A DNA stretch of 17,146 nt from Prevotella sp. (GTDB lineage: Bacteria > Bacteroidota > Bacteroidia > Bacteroidales > Bacteroidaceae): positions 1 to 17,146 of the forward strand of contig JAILAA010000184.1 in NCBI GenBank assembly GCA_024681875.1, in the 5' to 3' direction. Shown here in pieces: positions 7,896-15,428 of the stretch. The notes beneath the pieces were generated by a model. It did no database searches and was not told where the DNA came from. It saw nothing but the letters and a program-made list of their open reading frames with translations. Both the position numbers and the translations under genes were made by a program. Positions within the stretch are counted from its first letter, which is position 1. Every line of letters starts with the position of its first letter.

Positions 7896-10800
7896 TTATT
7901 GCATTCGTTGCAGGCCTTCCCAGCGGACATTCCATGTGCCGTCCTGCGGGAAGCCAGGATTGTAGGTGCTCGTACAGCCGTCCCATCCTGCACACATCAT
8001 GGCAACAGCGGTAAGCAGAGCGCCATTGCCTGGCAAGTAGAGACGCAGCCGGTCGGCGGTTTGGAAGTTATGTCCGTTCTTCAGATAGGTATTCTTCTGC
8101 GTATCTATGAGCAAGGCCTTTATTGCCGTCTCAGGCTGGCCAAGACGGGCGGCGGCCATGGCCGTCATGCCGTAGTCCCAGCCCCAGGTGGTGGCCCAGT
8201 TCCAGTTCTGCATCACCCAGTTCAGGGTATTGTTTGTTGCGATAATATCGCAACATACTGAACTGGAAGGCAGCATACCGAAAGAGCCGAGGACGGCAGG
8301 GTGGTCGTTACGGCATTTCTCCTCAAAGGTTTCCGTCGAGACAATGGGAGCAGCACCGGCAGCTACGGCATCAAAGGGGTCAAAGCTTTTCAGGCGGTCG
8401 GTCTTGCCCTTAGCCAAGCCTGCAGTGTAGATGCCGTCCTTAGTCATGGGAAGGGGCGACATGTTCTTAATGATGTTGTCCCAATCAGCATTACGGGATT
8501 TGCCCTGACGCTCACGCCACTGATTAGCCACAGTAAGTCCGTACCGCCAATAGGCAAGTTCAAAGGGATGATTATACGAAAAGTCTTTTGACATTGACTC
8601 CTGCATAGCGGTCTCACCCTGTAGGTAATAGCACTTTGCTTTATTGTCGTAGCTTACGAAATCAGCCATAAAGGCGGCAGTCTCCTCCACCTGCTCGCCG
8701 TATTTGGCGAGGGTGGCGGCATTGGGATGAGCCCTGAAGAGCTCTTCAGCCATATATATATAATGTGGCTGCTGCCAGATGAGGAACGATCCAGTGTTCG
8801 ACGGTGCTTCGCCTGCCCACGGGTCAGTCATCTTCATCCAGCGCACACCCTTGAAGCCCTGGCGCTCGGCTATCTTCTTTGCCACAGGATAGGCCACAGT
8901 GTTATACCAGTCCAAGACGGTGGCAAGGGTCTTGGGCCTGTTCCAGAGGGCGAAGTCCACCATGTGCCACCATGTCATCTCTAAATGCGGACGGCCAAAC
9001 CATGAGTTATAGGTGAGGCCTGTCTCCTGCGGCGGCATATTGTTGGCGCAGTTCACTTGTGTCAGATATTGCGAGAGGACGACACGGCGCTCCAACTCCT
9101 TGGCGCGAGGGTCGGTGCACTGCGAGAAGTCAACGATGGCCCCATCGTTCCACCAGCGGTTCCAAGCACGATAAACAGCCTTTAGCTCATGGTCAAAGGC
9201 CATCGCAGCAGTGGGATGTCCCTTTCTTTCATCAAGGAAACTATTGGGTAAATATTCAGCCTTCATGGCAAGGACATCGTCGCTTGTAGTCAGCTCAAAG
9301 AGATGACGCTCACGCTCCTGTATCCTAACATTACCTTGCCAGCTGATATCCAGGAGATAGCGGGTGGAGTCAACCACATGCTCAATGAGGGCAGAATGGT
9401 CGCTGCTTGCCACGATGTGCGAGAAGTGGCGTTCAGGCACCGTCCAGTCAGCTGCGTCATCGGCATGTCTGCCCGTAGGGTAAGGAAAGCGGATGCAGAT
9501 GCTGGCACGGCCATCCTTCAACAGGGATGTGTTTACGCGATAGATAACGGCATCCTTATCCTGTTCAGCAGCTGTAATGACGTTGACGGGGAAGCCGTCG
9601 GCCACAAAGTGCGACTCGATGGTACCGTCATAGAGTTTCAGCTCCTGACGTATGTCTTTCAATTCATTGAGTTCAATTGTCTTGCCATCAGCCTTCCTCA
9701 ATTCAAGACCAATGGCACCAAGGTTGAGACGATGAGGATTGACGCGGAAATACTCGGTAGCCAGTTTATGACGTCCATCATTGTCTTTCTTATATTCCAC
9801 CGCATATATCTCGGGATGGCCATGACCCAAATCCATACTCTTTTCACTTTCGGCAGGTGTCAGGTCATTGGTGTTTTCGAACTTATGCCATCCCCAGTCG
9901 GACATGGCTGTCAGGGGCACACCTGCCCCGTATTCAAAAGGGAACGACTGCAGGCCCGTTACGTCTACAGTGGTGGCGAAGTGGCCGTTACCGACGGTCA
10001 ATGACGCCAACGGATCGGCCTCAGTAATAACTGGATTATTGCGCGAGACCACTGATTTCCTATCAATTGGCTGCATAACGTTGTCGGTGTCATAGCCCAT
10101 CATCTCCATCTCCAACGAGGCCCAAATGAACGGGCCAAGCCCCTTGGCGTCATTGTCGCGTATATCCTCAGAAAGATAGTAGGCATAACTGCCATCACGC
10201 TTTTTGTTCTCCTTGACACTACCCTTGGGATTGACGCGCTTCATGGCTTCCACCACGTCAGGAGTAGCCGCCGGGCCAAGACCGGCCACGGCACAGCAGT
10301 TGGTCAGCGAGATAGTCTTATCGTCGTTCACGCGGATGAAGTTGTTGATGATGCCGCGATAGGCCTTGATGCCGGCATCTCGGTACTTTGCACCTACATA
10401 ACCTTTCCGACTGGCCTTCAAAAGTGCATAGGTGAACATGGCGGAGCAGGTACTTTCCAAATAATTACCCTCACGCTCCGGCGAATCCATTACCTGATAC
10501 CACACATTACTCTTTTTATCTTGCCATTTCAGTATACCGTCAAGATCTTTCTGAAGCAGATTGATGACCTCACTGCGACGGGCATAGTCCTCAGGCAGAG
10601 CATCGAGAACCTCAATGAGCGCCATGGTGTACCAGCCCTGTGCCCTACCCCAACAGTGCTGTGAGAGGCCGGTGATGCTGTCGCTCCAGAAGGCATTACG
10701 TGTTTCATCGTAGGCATGGCGGTTAAGGCCAGTCTTCGGGTCAAAAGTTCGCTCATAGGTGGAGACGAGCTGGTTGACAGCATCGTCGTAGATAGAGGTG

Positions 10801-12740
10801 AGAGGTGAGGGGTGAGAGGTGAGAACTTTCCTCTTTCCCTTAGCATTCTGCTCGGTGATAGGGGCGGTGAGACAGCGGAAAGGCAGGCCCATGAAGATGC
10901 CGTCGAGCCACACCTGGTAGGCGTAGATGGCCTTATGCCAATAGACCTTGTCGGTCTTGGTGCGAGGCTGTTCCTGCAACTGCTTCATCATGGTCTGCAT
11001 AGCCTTGAGATTCTTCTCCTCGGGCCACTGCTGATACATGCGCGTAACGAAATGGCCAGTCCGGATATTGTCAAGGTTATAGTCAAGAATGTTGTATCCG
11101 CGTATCTCGCCTTTCTCATTGATCATTGTGTCGGTGTACATCTGACAGTATTTCCGGATATCCTCACCTCCATATCTCAAATAGGTATCAAGCATACCTT
11201 CCAGCTCTATACCCATGACATAGCTCCACTTGGGTTTCTTCGAGAAGTCCAGCATATAGCTCTCGGGCACTCGCTGCATCTCGCTGTAGGTCATCCACTC
11301 GGAGTAATGCCGATAAGGTTTTTCATTGAGAACGAGACTACCATTGACATACAGCTTGTCAAAACGCACATCGCGCACCTTACCACTCTGGAAGTTACCT
11401 TGCTGCACACCGTTGAAGCGGCAGTTTCTAACGTCAATGTCGTAGACAAGAGTTTCGTCGTCAAGGCCTATGATCTGTACGCCGTACTTTGACTTCTGGC
11501 AAGTGACGTTTTCCATCAGTACGTTTCGCACCGTAGGGAAGTTGCCACGGCAGCAAATTTCGTTGTGGTCATAGTCAAGATTGATTTTCAGCACGCTCTC
11601 GCCACACTGCCCCACCTTGATGTCCTTTACGTAGATATTCTCGATGATGCCACCACGGCACGAGTTCGTCTTGATTCTCAGAACGCGATCCAAGTTGGGC
11701 GAGTCCATTACGCAGTCATGCGCAAAAATGTTCTTTGCGCCTCCGCTAATCTCCGATCCGATGACTACGCCGCCATGGCCGTTTTTCATTTCGCAGCGGC
11801 GGATGATGATATTCTGCGAAGCCATACCATGCTCGCGCCCATCGCGGTTGCGTCCGCTCTTGATGGCAATGCAGTCATCGCCAGTATTGAAAAAACAGTC
11901 CTCTATGAGCACACGGTCGCAAGCCTCCGGATCGCAGCCGTCGCCGTTGGGACCAGCGTTGTTCACTTTTACGCGCCTGACAGTCACGTCGGTAGACCTG
12001 AGGGGATGGATGACCCAGAAAGGCGAGTCAAGCAGGGTAACGTCCTCAATGAGCACGCGCTGGCACTGAAAGAAATTTACGAGCTGCGGACGCAGACCGT
12101 CCTGAGGTCCAAAAGAGCGCTCCTTGGTGGGCAAACCCTGTTCGTCGCGCATCGGCACACCGTCCTCACAGCAACGCAACAGGCGCGGACGTGCCTCTCT
12201 GCTCTGTGAGATGCCACCTTCCTTCCAACCGAAGTGTGCTACTCCGACCCAAGTCCACCAAGTTTCCTTTGAGCCTCCTCCGTCGATGACACCTCTGCCA
12301 GTAATGGCCATGTCGGTCTGGTTATAAGCGTAGATGCAGGGCGAGAGGTTGAAGCAGTCAAGCCCCTCCCAGACCGTCTCGACGACGGGATAGAGTTCTG
12401 GTTCGAAGGAGAAAAGCAAAGTAGCCCCCTCTTCAAGGTGGAGGTTGACATGACTCTTCAGATGAATAGCCCCCGTGAGGAATTGTCCGGCTGGCACTAT
12501 AACCTGGCCGCCTCCCTTCTTCGAGCACTTGTCAATGGTTTTCTGGATGGCTTTCTGATTGTCGGCTGCAGATGCATCGGTCTTTGCACCGAACTTCGTG
12601 ATAACATAGTCTTTACCATTAATTTGCGGTGCCTGAATGCTCTGCTCTATCTGCCGATAGACGGTCTCATCCCATTCATTGGCCTTTGCAACAAAGGACA
12701 CCAACAGGGATAGCAGTAGCACGGTTAGGAATTTTTTCAT
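7896..12740 (-). CDS. Secreted trimodular pectin enzyme: GH28 polygalacturonase + GH105 unsaturated galacturonyl hydrolase + uncharacterised (alpha/alpha)6-type domain
   Basis: A 1614-residue protein, about three enzymes in length. The signal peptide is residues 1-21 (to AKA). Residues about 45-465 are a GH28 beta-helix with the full catalytic set: NGDGCD (N265, D267), TGDDC (D288, D289), GHG (H322) and RIK (R355, K357). Residues about 507-886 are GH105. D557 (NLDNIRTGH) and D613 (WLDGIFMG) match Asp88 and Asp143 of the Bacillus enzyme YteR, and CWGRAQGW and NYLEST also match. The terminal YteR motif DLHGAGAF reads DAKGLGPF here. Residues about 893-1614 are a third region: a beta-rich N-terminal part (TVGNGHFATTVDVTGLQ) then a helical part with GRPHLEMTWWH (E1254) and NWNWATTWGWD, resembling the GH65/GH95 clan architecture but not assigned to a family. 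GH28 hydrolyses the galacturonan or rhamnogalacturonan backbone; GH105 removes unsaturated uronate left by lyases. It is the first gene of the operon and has its own promoter. No sorting-type tail is present, so the periplasm is likely. Confidence 0.93.
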   Translation of the reverse strand: MKKFLTVLLLSLLVSFVAKANEWDETVYRQIEQSIQAPQINGKDYVITKFGAKTDASAADNQKAIQKTIDKCSKKGGGQVIVPAGQFLTGAIHLKSHVNLHLEEGATLLFSFEPELYPVVETVWEGLDCFNLSPCIYAYNQTDMAITGRGVIDGGGSKETWWTWVGVAHFGWKEGGISQSREARPRLLRCCEDGVPMRDEQGLPTKERSFGPQDGLRPQLVNFFQCQRVLIEDVTLLDSPFWVIHPLRSTDVTVRRVKVNNAGPNGDGCDPEACDRVLIEDCFFNTGDDCIAIKSGRNRDGREHGMASQNIIIRRCEMKNGHGGVVIGSEISGGAKNIFAHDCVMDSPNLDRVLRIKTNSCRGGIIENIYVKDIKVGQCGESVLKINLDYDHNEICCRGNFPTVRNVLMENVTCQKSKYGVQIIGLDDETLVYDIDVRNCRFNGVQQGNFQSGKVRDVRFDKLYVNGSLVLNEKPYRHYSEWMTYSEMQRVPESYMLDFSKKPKWSYVMGIELEGMLDTYLRYGGEDIRKYCQMYTDTMINEKGEIRGYNILDYNLDNIRTGHFVTRMYQQWPEEKNLKAMQTMMKQLQEQPRTKTDKVYWHKAIYAYQVWLDGIFMGLPFRCLTAPITEQNAKGKRKVLTSHPSPLTSIYDDAVNQLVSTYERTFDPKTGLNRHAYDETRNAFWSDSITGLSQHCWGRAQGWYTMALIEVLDALPEDYARRSEVINLLQKDLDGILKWQDKKSNVWYQVMDSPEREGNYLESTCSAMFTYALLKASRKGYVGAKYRDAGIKAYRGIINNFIRVNDDKTISLTNCCAVAGLGPAATPDVVEAMKRVNPKGSVKENKKRDGSYAYYLSEDIRDNDAKGLGPFIWASLEMEMMGYDTDNVMQPIDRKSVVSRNNPVITEADPLASLTVGNGHFATTVDVTGLQSFPFEYGAGVPLTAMSDWGWHKFENTNDLTPAESEKSMDLGHGHPEIYAVEYKKDNDGRHKLATEYFRVNPHRLNLGAIGLELRKADGKTIELNELKDIRQELKLYDGTIESHFVADGFPVNVITAAEQDKDAVIYRVNTSLLKDGRASICIRFPYPTGRHADDAADWTVPERHFSHIVASSDHSALIEHVVDSTRYLLDISWQGNVRIQERERHLFELTTSDDVLAMKAEYLPNSFLDERKGHPTAAMAFDHELKAVYRAWNRWWNDGAIVDFSQCTDPRAKELERRVVLSQYLTQVNCANNMPPQETGLTYNSWFGRPHLEMTWWHMVDFALWNRPKTLATVLDWYNTVAYPVAKKIAERQGFKGVRWMKMTDPWAGEAPSNTGSFLIWQQPHYIYMAEELFRAHPNAATLAKYGEQVEETAAFMADFVSYDNKAKCYYLQGETAMQESMSKDFSYNHPFELAYWRYGLTVANQWRERQGKSRNADWDNIIKNMSPLPMTKDGIYTAGLAKGKTDRLKSFDPFDAVAAGAAPIVSTETFEEKCRNDHPAVLGSFGMLPSSSVCCDIIATNNTLNWVMQNWNWATTWGWDYGMTAMAAARLGQPETAIKALLIDTQKNTYLKNGHNFQTADRLRLYLPGNGALLTAVAMMCAGWDGCTSTYNPGFPQDGTWNVRWEGLQRMQ
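10794..10821 (-). repeat. Four tandem heptanucleotides inside the GH105 domain
   Basis: On the plus strand the units are AGAGGTG, AGAGGTG, AGGGGTG and AGAGGTG. They encode LTSHPSPLTS, about residue 640-649, in a segment where YteR is about 10-15 residues shorter, shortly after the catalytic D613. The same heptamer occurs in trpF (13398-13411). The sense strand is stop-free; pure repeats of the antisense strand contain TGA. Confidence 0.85.
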
Positions 12741-12768
12741 GTAGTTCTTTGCGATTAGTAATAGGTTG

Positions 12769-12799
12769 CAAAGATACGAAAAACAATCTTAACGGCAAA
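12769..12799 (-). promoter_or_regulatory. Promoter of the GH28-PL1-CE8 operon
   Basis: On the minus strand TTTG (plus 12796-12799) is followed after 19 bases by TATCTTTG (plus 12769-12776), a good match to the Bacteroidota -33/-7 consensus. Transcription would start near 12763, giving a leader of about 22 bases before the ATG at 12740. The leader lacks a Shine-Dalgarno sequence, as usual in this phylum. The motif is seen directly; use as a promoter is inferred. Confidence 0.7.
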
Positions 12800-12829
12800 A
12801 TTATAAAGGAGAAAAAGAAAGGGAGTATG

Positions 12830-12843
12830 CGAAAACGTTTACG
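12830..12843. promoter_or_regulatory. Possible LacI-type operator upstream of the pectin operon promoter
   Basis: CGAAAACGTTTACG is an imperfect dyad (6 of 7 half-site positions match) around a central CG, which resembles LacI/GalR-family operators. It lies in the 118-base gap between trpF and the GH28 gene, about 30 bases upstream of the -33 box, a position compatible with activation. AAACGTTT also occurs by coding chance at the start of the pectate lyase gene, so the evidence is thin. Confidence 0.3.
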
Positions 12844-12857
12844 AATCTTTCAAGAAT

Positions 12858-13568
12858 TCACTTCAGCTTGGCAAGGAAGCTTTTCAGCAGGTTGACATCC
12901 TTGACAGCTGGCGCTGTCTCAAAGCGGGAATTCAGGTCAATGCCCATGCACATAGGATGGCGGAAACTCTTCACGTGCTCCGCATCATCGGGACCGATGC
13001 CACCGCTAAGCAGGAAGGGGACGGAGCCATGGTAGGCCTCAAGCATCTGCCAGTCAAACTGCTTTCCACTGCCGCCCACACTGTCGCAACGTGTATCGAA
13101 GACGAATGCTTCAACGCAGCCCTCGTACTGGGTACAAACGGCAAGGTCGTCAACACTACTCACACTGATGGCCTTCCAAAACTGTATGCCGGGACGTATG
13201 TCGGGGTCAAGAGTGGCACGCAGGTTGCGTATGACTGTAGGCGTTTCATGGCCATGCAGCTGCACCACGTCTAATTCATAATTCACCACCTTCGTGATGA
13301 TGGTCTGAGGCATTTCGTCCACAAACACTCCAACTCTTTGAGGTGAACTCCCTCCCCTCAGTCCTTCGGACAGCCCCCCTCGGGCAGGGGGGCAATCGGT
13401 GAGAGGTGAGAGGCTTGCCCGGTCTGGAATGATGCCTGCATTAGTGGGCACCATCGTAACATTGCGAGGCGAGCCGCTCCAGAAAATCATGCCAATGTAA
13501 TCGACGCCCAGAGCCGTAACCTCACTGATATTCGCGCCGTCGCGCAAGCCACAAACCTTTACCTTCAT
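12858..13568 (-). CDS. trpF: Phosphoribosylanthranilate isomerase with an in-frame repeat insertion
   Basis: TrpF converts N-(5-phosphoribosyl)anthranilate to the 1-deoxyribulose form in cytoplasmic tryptophan synthesis. The 236-residue frame has the catalytic Cys in KVCGLRD (C6), the catalytic Asp in FDTRCD (D158), the phosphate-binding loop GGSGKQFDW, VVQLHGHE, and LLSGGIGPDDA near the C-terminus. There is no signal peptide. Compared with the usual 205-215 residues it carries about 24 extra, residues 53-76, inserted between GIIPDRA and RVGVFVDE. That segment is encoded by a heptamer repeat joined to a palindrome, and the frame stays open. The gene starts 7 bases after the esterase stop and is probably co-transcribed with it. 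No other trp gene is in the window, which is unusual because trpF normally sits in a trp operon. The identity is secure; whether the enzyme is fully active with the insertion is unknown. Confidence 0.95.
   Translation of the reverse strand: MKVKVCGLRDGANISEVTALGVDYIGMIFWSGSPRNVTMVPTNAGIIPDRASLSPLTDCPPARGGLSEGLRGGSSPQRVGVFVDEMPQTIITKVVNYELDVVQLHGHETPTVIRNLRATLDPDIRPGIQFWKAISVSSVDDLAVCTQYEGCVEAFVFDTRCDSVGGSGKQFDWQMLEAYHGSVPFLLSGGIGPDDAEHVKSFRHPMCMGIDLNSRFETAPAVKDVNLLKSFLAKLK
13341..13412 (-). repeat. Palindromic repeat element inserted in trpF
   Basis: The 72-base segment encodes residues 53-76 of TrpF. It contains a perfect 8-bp stem GCCCCCCT (13373-13380) / AGGGGGGC (13386-13393) with a 5-base loop, a small GTCC-TTC-GGAC hairpin (13361-13371), and two heptamers GGTGAGA (13398-13411) of the type found in the GH105 coding region. 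The boundaries are inferred from where the TrpF family motifs stop and resume. Its composition (C/G runs) is unlike the surrounding coding sequence. Confidence 0.8.
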
Positions 13569-13575
13569 ACTTCTA

Positions 13576-14973
13576 TTATTTTTTACTGGTTTTCAGAACG
13601 TTAGCGATAGCCTGGGCCATAAGGGCTGCACCAGCGGCATTCGGATGAATCATGTCGGAAGACATATGGTTGACGTCGGTGATGACATCGTGCAGGTCAA
13701 TGACGGTCAGCCGATTCTTTTTAGCCAGCTTTTCAATGGAGGGGATGACGCCGCTCACGATGACACTATCGGTGATGCCCCAGCGGTCCTGAAAGGCACG
13801 GATAGGCGTGCAAAGATATACTTTCGGCTTCGAGGGCAACGCCTGTAGAGTGTCAATCATAGCCTGATAGTCTTTCTCAAATTGTTCCTGACGCCACTGG
13901 TAGTCCTTGGAGTCGTTGGTGCCCAACTTGATAAGAACGATATTGGGACAGAAAGCCTTTGCATCGCGCCAAGCTTGTTCCTGCATGTAGGGATGGTCGG
14001 AGGTGCTCATCATGCATCGTGCGCCAACGCCGTAGTTTTTCACCACGTAATCCTTTCCCAGTATGCGCTGTAGTTGTGCCGGATAGCTATTTTTCTCTTG
14101 CATGTCGATAGTCGATCCATGGGTGATGCTGTTTCCGATGCAGGCCACGCGGATAGCCTTGCAAGGATACGTGGGAAGCCATTGCAGCCATGCTTTCAGG
14201 TCAGCCAGCATTTGGTTGTGATAGGGCCATGAGTCGCGGAAACCAAAACCGTGGCCGCCCGAGGGGTAGACATAAAGCGAGCAGTGATTGCCCTTATTGC
14301 GCATGGCGCTATAATAGGCGATGCCATTGGTGACGGGTGGCACTGCGCCATCGTCGTTGGCAGTAATGATAACAGCCGGAGGCGTGAGATGGCTCACCAC
14401 GGCATTTTGGTTGGACCACTCCTTCACCAGTTTCTCGTCTTTGGCACCTTCCTCACCAAGAAAGTTCAGGCATGAGCCCGCGTGACTCATACGCTGGTTC
14501 ATGGAGATGACGGGATAGAACAGAATCGTGAAGTCGGGGCGACAGTCATATTCGCTATGCGTTGACACACTACTGGCCAGATGCCCTCCTGCCGACGATC
14601 CCATGATGCCGACATCTATCGGATTGACATTCCACACTAATGCAGAATCGCGTACGGTGCGGATGGCCTGCTGGGCATCGCTCAGTGGAATGGTACGGTC
14701 GCCCTTGGGCATACGATAGGTAAGCACGAAGCAGGCGATCCCCTGTTCATTAAACCAGGGTGCCCAGTCATGGCCCTCGTGCTTCATGGCCAAGTGCTGG
14801 TAACCGCCACCGGGCAATACCACGACTGCGCGCCCCGTGGGCTGTTCGGGCAGATAGCCTTCCATCTTGGCCAAACCGTCGGGAGTGATATTCACAACAA
14901 ACTGGCGTGACGTCTGCGACCACAGAGGCAACGCAAGCAACGTCATCAGCATCAGGGTAAGGTACTTCTTCAT
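13576..14973 (-). CDS. Secreted bimodular carbohydrate esterase: alpha/beta hydrolase + SGNH hydrolase
   Basis: A 465-residue exported protein with two unrelated esterase folds. The signal peptide is about residues 1-19 (to LWS). Residues about 40-262 are an alpha/beta hydrolase of the acetyl-esterase/BD-FAE group: oxyanion-type GGGY, nucleophile in GSSAGG (S127), acid in NDDGAVPP (D208) and His in GGHGFGF (H241). Residues about 268-462 are an SGNH/GDSL hydrolase: IGNSITHGS (S282), a GVGA block, GTND, and the DMIHP dyad (D440, H443). All catalytic residues of both domains appear intact. Beside pectinases the natural inference is removal of acetyl (or aromatic acyl) groups from pectin or rhamnogalacturonan, with each domain taking a different ester position. 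The substrate is not shown by the sequence. It is the first gene of its unit, with a good promoter upstream, and trpF follows after 7 bases. Confidence 0.9.
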   Translation of the reverse strand: MKKYLTLMLMTLLALPLWSQTSRQFVVNITPDGLAKMEGYLPEQPTGRAVVVLPGGGYQHLAMKHEGHDWAPWFNEQGIACFVLTYRMPKGDRTIPLSDAQQAIRTVRDSALVWNVNPIDVGIMGSSAGGHLASSVSTHSEYDCRPDFTILFYPVISMNQRMSHAGSCLNFLGEEGAKDEKLVKEWSNQNAVVSHLTPPAVIITANDDGAVPPVTNGIAYYSAMRNKGNHCSLYVYPSGGHGFGFRDSWPYHNQMLADLKAWLQWLPTYPCKAIRVACIGNSITHGSTIDMQEKNSYPAQLQRILGKDYVVKNYGVGARCMMSTSDHPYMQEQAWRDAKAFCPNIVLIKLGTNDSKDYQWRQEQFEKDYQAMIDTLQALPSKPKVYLCTPIRAFQDRWGITDSVIVSGVIPSIEKLAKKNRLTVIDLHDVITDVNHMSSDMIHPNAAGAALMAQAIANVLKTSKK

Positions 14974-15005
14974 GGCAATTCTGTCATTTCTAATATATGG
15001 TGGTG

Positions 15006-15033
15006 CAAAATTACTGAAAAAAAGTCATACAAA
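15006..15033 (-). promoter_or_regulatory. Promoter of the esterase-trpF unit
   Basis: On the minus strand TTTG (plus 15030-15033) is followed after 16 bases by TAATTTTG (plus 15006-15013), matching the Bacteroidota consensus. The predicted start is near 15000, about 27 bases before the esterase ATG. No Shine-Dalgarno sequence is present. Confidence 0.65.
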
Positions 15034-15175
15034 AAACAATACCAAATAGTTTTTTAAAAATCTGATGTTAGTTTTATTGTTTATCCGCATTTATACCACC
15101 AATACGTCCTCGTTTTTGCATGGAGCATCCCTTTTCTGCCTGTATGGCCGGTCTTCAGCCTGCGAAAATGGCGTG

Positions 15176-15267
15176 TTTTTAAATTCTCGAGAGAATTTGA
15201 ACAAAAGTCACCTGCTTTTTTTTACAAAGGAGTGAGTTTTGGTTGAATTCTCTCGAGAATTTAAAAA
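15176..15267. repeat. Two identical dyad sites in inverted orientation, 64 bp apart
   Basis: A 22-base sequence at 15176-15197 recurs as its exact reverse complement at 15246-15267, with 48 bases between. Each copy is itself a dyad: arms AAATTCTC and GAGAATTT around GA at 15181-15198, and nearly the same arms around TC at 15245-15262. The centres are 64 bases apart, close to six helical turns, so two dimers would face the same side of the DNA. The pair lies roughly midway between the two divergent promoters. Operator function is inferred; a large cruciform is the alternative. Confidence 0.75.
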
Positions 15268-15428
15268 AATGCATCTCTACGGGGAGCAAGAACAGCCTTG
15301 ACGGCAGCATACGGAAGCGGCTCGCTGTTCCCTGGTATTTATATTCAAAAAAAACTTATTTTTCTCCAAAACTGATATGGGCGGATAAAAAAACATGCTT
15401 TTCTTTCTTCCATTCACATTATTTTTTG

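Noticed and set aside
15290..15330. GAACAGC/GCTGTTC as a terminator or riboswitch stem
   Set aside because: It is only seven pairs with a 27-base loop, has no T-run, and lies upstream of the predicted transcription start. Chance is the simplest explanation.
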